Assembly: GCA_036522155.1 (NCBI GenBank)
Contig: DATDGI010000107.1
Span: 1 to 10,024 of the forward strand
Length of the DNA stretch: 10,024 nucleotides
Source: UBA9676 sp036522155
Lineage (GTDB): Bacteria; Actinomycetota; Actinomycetes; Streptosporangiales; Streptosporangiaceae
Direction of reading: 5' to 3'
Below the pieces are notes generated by a model. The model was not told the DNA's origin. It did no database searches and worked only from the letters and a program-made list of their open reading frames with translations. Shown one piece after another: positions 1-6,278 of the stretch. Numbering within the stretch: position 1 is the stretch's first letter; each line of letters opens with the position of its first letter. Position numbers and translations under genes: made by a program.

Positions 1-647
1 GAGATCACCATCACCGCCAACCCGCGGTCCCTGAGCCGTTCGATCAGGTCAAGCACTATCCGGGTCTGCACCACCCCGAGGGCGGCGGTGGGCTCGTCCA
101 GAAGCACCAACTTGGAGTTCCACATCACCGCCTTGGCCACCGCCACCGCCTGCCGCTGACCTCCCGAGAGCGAGGCCACTGGCTGCCGGATCGAGCGCAC
201 CGTGGTCACCCTCAGGGTGGACAGGGTCTCGGCCGCCTGCCGCTCCATCGAGTCCTCGTCGAGCAGGCCGCGCCTCAGACGTTCCCGGCCGAGGAACATG
301 TTCTGGACGATGTCCAGGTTGTCGGCCAGCGCCAGATCCTGGTACACGGTCTCAATCCCAAGCGCGGCGGCGTCCCGGGTGCTCCGAATGTGTACCGGTC
401 GCCCATCGAAGTAGATCTGACCATGGTCCGGCTGGTGCACGCCAGCGATGCAGCGGGTGAGCACAGACTTCCCGGCACCGTTGTCCCCGCACAGGCCGGT
501 CACCTGGCCGGCGGGCAGATCCAGGTTCACCCCGTAGAGCGCCTGCACCGGCCCGAAGTGCTTGTCGATGCCCCGCAGCTTCACCAGGGGTTCCGCCCCG
601 TCTCCGGGGGGGCTCGCGCCTTGCTGGGCCTCGTTCATCTCAGTCAT
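1..647 (-). CDS. Sugar ABC transporter ATP-binding protein (partial, C-terminus outside window)
   Basis: This is the nucleotide-binding subunit of a monosaccharide ABC importer; it would hydrolyse ATP on the cytoplasmic face of the membrane to drive sugar uptake. The 215 complete codons seen contain Walker A GDNGAGKS (residues 54-61), a Q-loop VYQ (101-103), the signature LSGGQRQ (160-166) and Walker B LVLLDEP (180-186); the H-loop histidine would fall just past the window edge. The text around Walker B (DEPTAALGVVQT) resembles single-domain FrcA-type ATPases rather than double-domain RbsA/XylG, but the end is missing, so this is inference. The start is ATG 647, because an in-frame TGA lies five codons upstream; a second ATG at 638 is possible and neither has a strong Shine-Dalgarno. 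It follows the XylF-like binding-protein gene on the same strand after 229 nt holding two hairpins, so it very likely belongs to that transporter. Confidence 0.88.
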   Translation of the reverse strand, partial: MTEMNEAQQGASPPGDGAEPLVKLRGIDKHFGPVQALYGVNLDLPAGQVTGLCGDNGAGKSVLTRCIAGVHQPDHGQIYFDGRPVHIRSTRDAAALGIETVYQDLALADNLDIVQNMFLGRERLRRGLLDEDSMERQAAETLSTLRVTTVRSIRQPVASLSGGQRQAVAVAKAVMWNSKLVLLDEPTAALGVVQTRIVLDLIERLRDRGLAVMVI

Positions 648-782
648 CTTGCAGACTCGTCAAGTAGCCCTTGCCTAGGTTGGGCTCCGCCGCTCCGGTA
701 TCCCGGTGCCCGCAGAGCATAGCCGTGCTGCTCTTCCCGTTCTTCCCGCCGGTTCGAGGTTTTGCACGACCACCTCGCCAGG

Positions 783-826
783 GCCGGGCTGGCGGACCCC
801 CCTGCTGGAGGATCCGCCAACCCGGC
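783..826 (-). terminator. Strong hairpin upstream of the ABC ATPase gene
   Basis: Arms at 783-796 and 813-826 form a 14-bp stem around a 16-nt loop. Read as minus-strand RNA every position pairs, including one U-G wobble; read as plus-strand RNA the same position is a C-A mismatch. This supports a structure that acts in the minus-strand transcript running from the binding-protein gene. No U-run follows, so it may be a non-canonical actinobacterial terminator, an attenuator or an mRNA-stabilising element. Confidence 0.5.
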
Positions 827-837
827 TGCGGAGGAGC

Positions 838-870
838 GACCGTGGGAACCCCGTCGGGGTTCCCACGGTC
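838..870 (-). terminator. Perfect 15-bp hairpin just after the sugar-binding protein gene
   Basis: Arms 838-852 (GACCGTGGGAACCCC) and 856-870 are exact reverse complements around a 3-nt loop, starting 6 nt past the TGA stop of the binding-protein gene. There is no T-run on either side, so it is not a textbook intrinsic terminator, though U-less hairpin terminators are common in actinomycetes. Its place between binding-protein and ATPase genes suggests partial termination or protection of the upstream mRNA from 3' exonucleases, giving more binding protein than ATPase. Confidence 0.6.
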
Positions 871-876
871 AGATGA

Positions 877-2184
877 TCACGAGATATGAGCCGCGGCGCA
901 GACGGTCGCACCGGCGATTGTGCAGATGGCCGTAGCGGTGTCGAAGCCGTCCGCGACCACTGTCGCCTCCATGTTGGCCTGAGTCACCCACACCGGGGTC
1001 AGCAGGGAGGCCGGCTCGGTGATGCTCGGGTTGGCCGGGTCGACGGTCTTCCCGTTCAGCAGAGCCGCAGGCGGCTTGGCGCCGGCCAGCAGGATCGTGG
1101 CCAGGCCCACGGCGTCCTGGGCCTCCTTGTAGATCGCCTTGTACACGGAACCGCACTGATAGCCCTCGAGGATCCAGGCCATGCCCTGGGCGGTGGCGTC
1201 CTGCCCGGTGGTCGGGATCGTCTTGGCCTTGACCCCGGCCCCCTTGAGGACAGTGATCACCGAGTTGGCGAGCCCGTCATTGGCCTCGATCGTGGCGTTG
1301 ATCTGCTTGTTAGCGGTGAACGCCTGCTGGAAGATCGTGCCGCCCTTGGTGTTGTCCCACCCAGGAGCGAAGTTCTCGGCAACCAGCTTGTAACCGAGGC
1401 TGTTGGTCGCGCCTGCGGCGACCGTCTTGGCCGGCTGGTTCCAGACCACCTGGTTGTAACCCGTGGCAAAGGAGATGGCGTTGGGGTCGGTGTCCTCACC
1501 GCCGTTCAGCACGTAGACCTGGGGCTTCTTGATCCCCCAGGAGGAAACGCAGGCCTTGAAACCCGCGCCGATCAGCTGACCCACGAGCTGGTTGTTGAAG
1601 CTGACGTAGTAGGTGTTCGTGCCCTGGAAGGTGGCGCGGTCGTAGCTGATCAGGGTGACACCCTTGGACTCGGCCAGCTTCGCGATCGCCACGCCAGTCG
1701 GGCCGTCGAGCGGGTCCATGATCAGGACCTTGGCACCCAGGTTGATGTCGGCGGTGGCATCGTTCAGCTCGGTCGCGTCGCTGCCCTGCGCGTTGTCGAT
1801 CCGGTACTGCGCCTGGGTATACCCGGCGTCGGCAAAGGCGGCGTTCAGGTACGGCGCGTCGAAGTTGACGTACCGCGTCGACGACGTGGTGTCGGGCAGG
1901 ATCACCCCCACCTGCAGGGTGCTGGCTCCCTTGGTCGCGAACTCGGTCAGCGGCTTGAACTTGGACATCTCCGAGGCTACGGAAACGGTAAAGGAACTGA
2001 TGCTCAGCCCCGCTGGAACCGTTTTCGAGCCAGCCGGCGCCGTTGTCGACGAGGACGACGATCCGCAGCCCGCAGCTATCAGGCTAGCGGCCGCCGCCAG
2101 ACCCACCCAGCCCAGTCGGCGGGAGCGCCGGAACGTCCCGCCCTGCGGACGGGAGTGCCGACGTACCTCACTTCTGTTACCCAT
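877..2184 (-). CDS. XylF-like sugar ABC transporter substrate-binding lipoprotein
   Basis: This is the extracytoplasmic sugar receptor of an ABC importer, in periplasmic-binding-protein fold type I, closest by motif to the D-xylose binding protein XylF. The 435-aa product starts with an Arg-rich n-region, a hydrophobic stretch and a lipobox ending at Cys40 (LIAAGC), followed by a Ser-rich linker; it is therefore secreted and lipid-anchored. The mature domain starts near residue 90 (LQVGVILPDTT) and carries XylF-type motifs: ISYDR (179-183), YYVSFNN (192-198), TTGQDAT (325-331) and QCGSVYKAI (343-351). Cysteines 421 and 429 near the C-terminus could form a disulfide. ATG 2184 is preferred over an upstream start at 2244, because GAAAGGG lies 8 nt before it and it gives a normal signal peptide. 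The ligand is likely a pentose or related sugar; D-xylose itself is inference. Upstream lies the 22-bp repeat array, downstream the hairpins and the ATPase gene. Confidence 0.9.
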   Translation of the reverse strand: MGNRSEVRRHSRPQGGTFRRSRRLGWVGLAAAASLIAAGCGSSSSSTTAPAGSKTVPAGLSISSFTVSVASEMSKFKPLTEFATKGASTLQVGVILPDTTSSTRYVNFDAPYLNAAFADAGYTQAQYRIDNAQGSDATELNDATADINLGAKVLIMDPLDGPTGVAIAKLAESKGVTLISYDRATFQGTNTYYVSFNNQLVGQLIGAGFKACVSSWGIKKPQVYVLNGGEDTDPNAISFATGYNQVVWNQPAKTVAAGATNSLGYKLVAENFAPGWDNTKGGTIFQQAFTANKQINATIEANDGLANSVITVLKGAGVKAKTIPTTGQDATAQGMAWILEGYQCGSVYKAIYKEAQDAVGLATILLAGAKPPAALLNGKTVDPANPSITEPASLLTPVWVTQANMEATVVADGFDTATAICTIAGATVCAAAHIS

Positions 2185-2248
2185 CCCCCACACCCTTTCG
2201 CCCGAAGGCACCCGAATTAGCCGATACGGGACACCGTAAGGCACGTCT

Positions 2249-2314
2249 GTCCCTGGAGTAACCAGGCAACGTCCCTGGAGTAACTAGGCAACGTACCTGG
2301 GGTAACTAGGCAAC
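2249..2314. repeat. Three 22-bp tandem repeats upstream of the sugar-binding protein gene (operator-like)
   Basis: Three contiguous copies occupy 2249-2270, 2271-2292 and 2293-2314. Copies 1 and 2 differ at one base; copy 3 differs from copy 2 at two. Each holds a dyad: CCTGGAGTAACCAGG is perfect in copy 1 (five-base arms, five-base spacer), and the right arm becomes CTAGG in copies 2 and 3. The period of about two helical turns would put bound dimers on the same face of the DNA. The array ends 64 nt before the ATG at 2184. On the minus strand a -10-like TAGACT (2322-2317) sits just upstream, with only a weak -35, so the repeats would cover the transcription start and early leader. A sugar-responsive repressor (LacI, ROK or DeoR type) is the natural guess; no regulator gene is in view. 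Confidence 0.7.
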
Positions 2315-2443
2315 ACAGTCTAGGCATCGGGCACCAGGGGACGAAAGGGTGACGTCCTAACGTTCCTATAAACGGGGGTGGCGTGTTCGATCATGCCGGT
2401 GGACCCATCACCTCCGACCGCGCGCCCAGCCTGATCAGCGTGA

Positions 2444-3685
2444 TCACCCCCGTGGTCCCGGCGTGACCACGTACTGGCGCAGGCAGAGGTCGAGGAAGGT
2501 CACCGGGCCGCGGGGGCCGGGCACGTGGTCGACGTTGATGCCGGTCTCCGGTACGCCGCGCAGCTTGAACCCGTCCAGCAGCCTGGTGCTGACGTTCCAG
2601 AACGCGCCGGTGCCGGTATAGGCGGCCAGGAAGGTGCGGGCGGCCGCCGCGTCGGCGGTGACCACGCTGGCCGCCAGCCCGGAGGTCTCCTCGTTGGCCA
2701 GCCGCGCGGCCTGCTCAGGCCCGGTCACCGGGGCCACGGTCACGGTGGCCTCCTGCCCGTCGTCAAGCGCCCACTCGTGGCCGAGCGGGTGACGGTGCGG
2801 CGGCAGCGAGGCGGCGACGCCGCGGGCCGCCAGCGCCGCCTGGGCGGCCGGCAGCAGCGTGTCCCAGGCCGCCTCGTGCACCAGCAGCAGGTTCAGGCGG
2901 TTGCACACGCCCAGGCGGTCCAGGCTGGCCTCGATGATCTGGACGGCCAGCGCCGGGTCGGCGGCCGCGTCCAGGTAGAGGACCCCGCCGCCGTCGGCAT
3001 GCGCCAGGGTGCGGACCCCGTGCCGGGCCGCCTCGGCGGCCAGGCCCCGGGTGGTGGCACCGCTGCCGCGCAGGATGACCAGCGGGATCAGCCCCGGCCG
3101 GCGGACCAGTTCGGTGGCCGCGTCCCGGTCGGCGGAGCGGACGAGCTGCAGGGCCTGGGGGTCGAGCCCGGCCGCCGCCACGGCCGGGACGATGACGTGG
3201 TCGAACAGGGCAACCGCCGACCGCAGGGCCGCCCCGCCGGTGCGGAGCACGCCGGCGTTGCGCGATTTGAGCAGCTGGGAGGCGACGTCCACGGTCACGT
3301 TGGGGCGGGCCTCGTAGTTGGCGCCGACCACGCCCACCGGGACCCGGCGCTCGGCCAGCCGCAGCCCGCCGGGCAGATCCCGGACCGGCACCTCGCCCGG
3401 CGGGAACGGCACCGCGGCGAGGAGCCCGATCTGCCGGGCCATGTCGGCGATCCTCGCCTCGTCCAGCCGCAGCCGGTCCAGCAGGCCCCGGCCGAGCCCG
3501 GCTTCCTGGCCGGCGGCCACGTCGGCGGCGTTGGCATCGAGGATCTGGCCCCCGCTTCCGGCCAGCCGCTCGGCCATGCCCCGCAGCGCTTCGTCGATCG
3601 CCTCGCCCGGGGCGATGGCCAGCGACCGCGCCCCGGCCCTGGCCGCCTCGCCGCAGGCCGTGACGGCCGCGCCCACCTCAGACAC
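2444..3685 (-). CDS. Divergent ProA-family (glutamate-5-semialdehyde dehydrogenase-like) protein
   Basis: This 413-aa protein of the aldehyde dehydrogenase superfamily aligns end to end with gamma-glutamyl phosphate reductase (ProA), the NADPH enzyme that makes glutamate 5-semialdehyde for proline synthesis. The core VPVGVVGANYEARPNVTVD (115-133) is ProA-like and the catalytic-type cysteine is present in LGVCNRL (Cys261). Several usual ProA motifs differ: RGSGA (206-210) instead of RGG(A/K)G, HADGGGVLYLD (229-239) instead of the His-Leu-Asp-Gly-x-Cys-His type, NEETSGLAASV (331-341) where ProA has an HGSxHSDAI-type stretch, and GVPETGIN (377-384) for GAEVGIST. The start is GTG 3685, because GGAGGGG lies 6 nt upstream; reading further up only overlaps the GNAT gene in another frame. 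It follows that gene by 23 nt, so they are likely co-transcribed. No proB is near. It may be a true but drifted ProA, or a paralogue acting on another acyl phosphate. Confidence 0.8.
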   Translation of the reverse strand: MSEVGAAVTACGEAARAGARSLAIAPGEAIDEALRGMAERLAGSGGQILDANAADVAAGQEAGLGRGLLDRLRLDEARIADMARQIGLLAAVPFPPGEVPVRDLPGGLRLAERRVPVGVVGANYEARPNVTVDVASQLLKSRNAGVLRTGGAALRSAVALFDHVIVPAVAAAGLDPQALQLVRSADRDAATELVRRPGLIPLVILRGSGATTRGLAAEAARHGVRTLAHADGGGVLYLDAAADPALAVQIIEASLDRLGVCNRLNLLLVHEAAWDTLLPAAQAALAARGVAASLPPHRHPLGHEWALDDGQEATVTVAPVTGPEQAARLANEETSGLAASVVTADAAAARTFLAAYTGTGAFWNVSTRLLDGFKLRGVPETGINVDHVPGPRGPVTFLDLCLRQYVVTPGPRG

Positions 3686-3708
3686 TGGTATCCCCTCCGG
3701 GCGGCCGG

Positions 3709-4566
3709 TCAGAACAGGATCGAGGCGAATGTCGCCGTCTCGGCGAAGCCCGCCCGCCGGTAGGCCGCCCGGGCCGGCTGGTTGAAGTCGTTGACGTACA
3801 GCGACACCACCGGCGCGATCTCGCGCAGCGCCATCTCGACCACGGCGGCCATGCCTGCGGCCGCCAGCCCGCGGCCGCGCAGTTCCGGCCGCACCCACAC
3901 CCCCTGCACCTGGCAGGCCAGCGGGGTGACCGCGCCGATCTCGGCCTTGAACACCACCTGGCCGTTCTCGATCCGCGCGAACGCGCGGCCGTGCCCGATC
4001 AGCTCGTTCACCCGGGCCCGGTAGCCGCTGCCGCCGTCCGGCCCGATCGGCGACACCCCCACCTCCTCGGTGAACATCGCCACCGAGGCGGGGAGCAGGA
4101 TGCCGAGCTCGTCCGGGCGGACCCGCCGGACCAGCGGGTCGGCCGCGACCCGCGGCGGCCCGGAGATGGCCATCACCGGCTGGACGGCCCGGATCTCGCG
4201 GGGGCGGCCCCAGTACGGCTGGAGCAGCTCCCACATGCCCAGCGCGCCCGGCGCGAGCCCGACGATGGACGAGCACCGGCGGCCAAGCAGCCGGGCGCGG
4301 CCGGCGAAGGCGGTGACCGAGGCCGGCGTGGGGGCGACCGGGACCAGGTTGGCACCGGCGTAGCACAGCGAGGTGAGCTGCGCACCGTCGGCATAGCCCC
4401 AGATCTGCCCGCCCAGCCGGGCCGGGTCCAGCCCGGCCTCGCGGACCCGGGAACTGACGAAAACGTTCACGACCGGATCACGGTCACACAGCTCGATCAC
4501 TTCGTCGCGATCGCGGTTGTCCAGCAGGCGCAGCGCCGACGATCGCCACGCCTTGGTGCGCAGCAC
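3709..4566 (-). CDS. GNAT-family N-acetyltransferase with DUF4081-type N-terminal domain
   Basis: This 285-aa protein has two parts. Residues about 10-130 match the DUF4081 type that precedes a GNAT fold in actinobacteria (DRDPVVNVFVSSRV at 28-41), and about 145-285 form an acetyl-CoA-dependent acetyltransferase domain. The acetyl-CoA loop is visible as RPELRGRGLA (226-235), followed by the usual late motif YVNDFNQPARAAYRRAGF (257-274). Rv2867c of M. tuberculosis and Streptomyces counterparts sit after ispG in the same way; their substrates are not known to me. The start is GTG 4566, as the MLR opening fits the family. There is no spaced Shine-Dalgarno: AAGG abuts the GTG. TACCCT at 4578-4573 would be a -10 box at exactly -12 to -7 if transcription began at the start codon, so a leaderless mRNA is possible. 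The divergent ProA-like gene follows after 23 nt. Confidence 0.88.
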   Translation of the reverse strand: MLRTKAWRSSALRLLDNRDRDEVIELCDRDPVVNVFVSSRVREAGLDPARLGGQIWGYADGAQLTSLCYAGANLVPVAPTPASVTAFAGRARLLGRRCSSIVGLAPGALGMWELLQPYWGRPREIRAVQPVMAISGPPRVAADPLVRRVRPDELGILLPASVAMFTEEVGVSPIGPDGGSGYRARVNELIGHGRAFARIENGQVVFKAEIGAVTPLACQVQGVWVRPELRGRGLAAAGMAAVVEMALREIAPVVSLYVNDFNQPARAAYRRAGFAETATFASILF

Positions 4567-4577
4567 CCTTCAAGGGT
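4565..4577 (-). promoter_or_regulatory. 13-bp palindrome over the GNAT start codon, possible leaderless start
   Basis: ACCCTTCAAGGGT (4565-4577) is a perfect six-base inverted repeat around one central base, and it covers the first two bases of the GTG at 4566. On the minus strand it also supplies most of a TAnnnT box (TACCCT, 4578-4573) placed correctly for a transcript that begins at the GTG. No good -35 hexamer is seen. It could be an operator, a promoter element or a chance palindrome. Confidence 0.3.
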
Positions 4578-4628
4578 ATCGGCCTCCGGCCAGCCCGCGA
4601 TGCAGCCACCCGGTGTCGCGGGCACAGC

Positions 4629-4680
4629 CGTTAGGCAGCTAACGAAGCAGAAACCCCGGGCCGGGCCGGCGTCCCCCGGG
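4629..4680 (-). terminator. Possible weak terminator after the TAP-like hydrolase gene
   Basis: Right after the hydrolase stop, CCCGGG copies at 4675-4680 and 4655-4660 can pair around a 14-nt loop, followed in minus-strand RNA by a moderately U-rich GUUUCUGCUUCGUU. A second small hairpin follows: CGTTAG (4629-4634) and CTAACG (4639-4644) with a 4-nt loop. Neither is strong alone. Together with the 114-nt gap they suggest that transcription may partly stop before the GNAT gene, which would then need its own promoter. Confidence 0.35.
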
Positions 4681-6267
4681 TCAGCCGCCGGCGGCGGGGT
4701 CGGGGGTCGGCTGGCAGACGGCGTTCACCAGGCCGGGGCCCTGCGGCAGCGACCCGTCCGCCAGGTAGCGGTCGAGGTAGCCGTTCACGCAGACGTTGGG
4801 CGGCGTGGCCAGCGACTGGCCGTGGTTGCCGCCGCCCCGCACCACCACCATCCGGGCGCTGGGCAGCAGCCGGTGCGCCACCTGCGCGCCGGCGTAGGGC
4901 GTCGCGGGGTCCAGGGTGCCCTGGATCATCAGGATGCCGGGCAGTCCGGCGCCCCGGATCGGCAGCGGATGGGCTGGCCCGTGCACGGGCCAGAACGCGC
5001 AGGCGGCGTTGAACCAGGCGTTGTCCCAGGCCTGGAACGGCGCGGTGCGGTAGACCCGGCGGGTGTCGGCGTTCCACTTCGCCCAGCTGCGCGGCCAGTT
5101 GACGTCACTGCACTCCACCGCGTTGTAGACGGCGAACCCGTTCTCGTTCTGGGTACCGAACTCTTCGTATCCGATTTTCAGCAGCCCACTGGAGTGACCG
5201 CGCAGGAAGGTGGCCAGCGCCGCGGCCAGGCCCGGCCACAGGCTGTTGCTGTAGGTGCCCTGCAGGAAGGTGTCGTCGAACTCGTCCGGGCCGATCATCG
5301 GCCCGGACGGGCCGGCCACCGGATGCGCCCTGAGCAGCTTCCTGGCCCGGTACCAGGCGCGCTCGACCGCATGCCGGGTGGCGCCGAGGTGGTAGAAGGC
5401 GTCGTGGGCGGCGATCCAGGAGAAGAACGCGCGTATCCGGCCCTCGAAGGCGTAGTCCTGGCTGATGTTGTCCGCGTACCAGGCCCCCTGCGGGTCCACC
5501 GTGCTGTCGAGCACCATCCGGCGCACCCGCTGCGGGAACAAGGTCGCGTACACCTGCCCCAGGTAGGTGCCGTAGGAGTAGCCGAAGTAGCTGATCTGCC
5601 GCTGGCCCAGCGCGGCGCGGATGGAATCCATGTCCCGCGCCACGTCGATCGAGCTCATGTAGGGCAGCAGCCAGCCGAACCGCCGCTTGCAGTCGGCCGC
5701 GTAGGTCTTGGCCCGCTTGATGAGCACCGTTTCGGCCGCGGCGGTGGCCGGGATGTAGTCCGGCCGCACCCCGGCGAAGAACGACGGCTCGCAGTGCAGG
5801 GCCGGCACACTGGAGCCGACGCCGCGCGGGTCGAACCCGATGACGTTGTAGTCCGCGGCCACGCTCCGGTCCAGGCCCTGGGCGACCACGGTGGCCAGCC
5901 CCAGCCCGCTGCCACCCGGGCCGCCCGGGTTGACCAGGAGGTCCCCCTGCTGCTGGGCGGCGGGCGCGGTGGCGCGCACCTCGGACAGGGCCAGGGTGAT
6001 CTTCCGGCCCGCCGGATGGGCGTAGTCGAGCGGCACCGCCAGGCTGGCACACAGCAGGGGGGCGCCCTGGCTGCCGCAGGAATGCCACTGCAGCGGGCTG
6101 GCCGGGGCCGGGCTGGCCGGGCCGGCCGATCCGGCCGGATGGCTGGACGCGGCGGGCTGGGACGGCCCCTGGCTGCTGCACCCGGCGGCCGCGAGCGCGA
6201 GCGCGCACAGGGCCGCGGCCGGCCAGGCCGCCCGGCGGAACCGGGGCCAGGGGTGGTGGGAGCGCAT
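4681..6267 (-). CDS. Secreted TAP-like alpha/beta hydrolase lipoprotein (tripeptidyl aminopeptidase family)
   Basis: This is a 528-aa exported serine hydrolase of the family of Streptomyces tripeptidyl aminopeptidases (SlpD/SlpE type) and mycobacterial Hip1/CaeA; members remove N-terminal peptides or cleave esters outside the cell. An Arg-rich n-region and hydrophobic core end in the lipobox LAAAGC (Cys30), followed by a Pro/Ala/Ser linker to about residue 58. The oxyanion-region motif NPGGPGGSG is at 113-121, the nucleophile elbow GYSYG at 229-233 (Ser231), a cap domain at about 260-410, then the TAP-like C-terminal domain with LDP (Asp453) and GGGNHGQ (His482). The catalytic triad looks complete, and several cysteines (64, 73, 159, 193, 386, 423, 493, 518) suit an extracytoplasmic disulfide-bonded enzyme. 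ATG 6267 lies 11 nt after the ispG stop without a clear Shine-Dalgarno, so translational coupling is likely. Its place between ispG and the GNAT gene is unlike the mycobacterial order. Confidence 0.9.
   Translation of the reverse strand: MRSHHPWPRFRRAAWPAAALCALALAAAGCSSQGPSQPAASSHPAGSAGPASPAPASPLQWHSCGSQGAPLLCASLAVPLDYAHPAGRKITLALSEVRATAPAAQQQGDLLVNPGGPGGSGLGLATVVAQGLDRSVAADYNVIGFDPRGVGSSVPALHCEPSFFAGVRPDYIPATAAAETVLIKRAKTYAADCKRRFGWLLPYMSSIDVARDMDSIRAALGQRQISYFGYSYGTYLGQVYATLFPQRVRRMVLDSTVDPQGAWYADNISQDYAFEGRIRAFFSWIAAHDAFYHLGATRHAVERAWYRARKLLRAHPVAGPSGPMIGPDEFDDTFLQGTYSNSLWPGLAAALATFLRGHSSGLLKIGYEEFGTQNENGFAVYNAVECSDVNWPRSWAKWNADTRRVYRTAPFQAWDNAWFNAACAFWPVHGPAHPLPIRGAGLPGILMIQGTLDPATPYAGAQVAHRLLPSARMVVVRGGGNHGQSLATPPNVCVNGYLDRYLADGSLPQGPGLVNAVCQPTPDPAAGG
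6095..6121. repeat. Short direct repeat in the lipoprotein linker
   Basis: GGGCTGGCCGGG occurs at 6095-6106 and again at 6110-6121, a 15-bp period that keeps the reading frame. It encodes part of the Pro/Ala/Ser linker of the hydrolase lipoprotein. It looks like simple low-complexity expansion, with no sign of another role. Confidence 0.5.
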
Positions 6268-6278
6268 CGGCAGGGAGC

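Noticed and set aside
886..2220. A 444-aa plus-strand open frame opposite the sugar-binding protein gene
   Set aside because: Composition is that of an antisense shadow, no domain is recognisable, and the minus strand encodes a clear XylF-like lipoprotein.
2249..2314. CRISPR array
   Set aside because: The three repeats are directly adjacent with no spacers, and no cas genes are present.
2341..2366. ECF-sigma-like promoter (GGAAC at 2366-2362, CGTC from 2343) upstream of the sugar-binding gene
   Set aside because: The 18-nt spacing and the last base do not match usual GGAAC/CGTT promoters well, and such matches arise easily by chance.
2432..2446. Terminator for the ProA-like gene from two TGATCA copies
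   Set aside because: A 6-bp AT-containing stem with no U-run is too weak to call; one copy contains the stop codon itself.
2525..3763. A 412-aa plus-strand open frame opposite the ProA-like gene
   Set aside because: It is a Gly/Arg/Gln-rich shadow with no motif; the opposing frame has a strong Shine-Dalgarno and aldehyde dehydrogenase motifs.
3686..4366. N-terminal extension of the ProA-like frame by 227 residues
   Set aside because: The extension overlaps the GNAT gene in another frame, is low-complexity Arg/Gly/Ala/Pro sequence, and GTG 3685 with GGAGGGG gives the normal ProA length.
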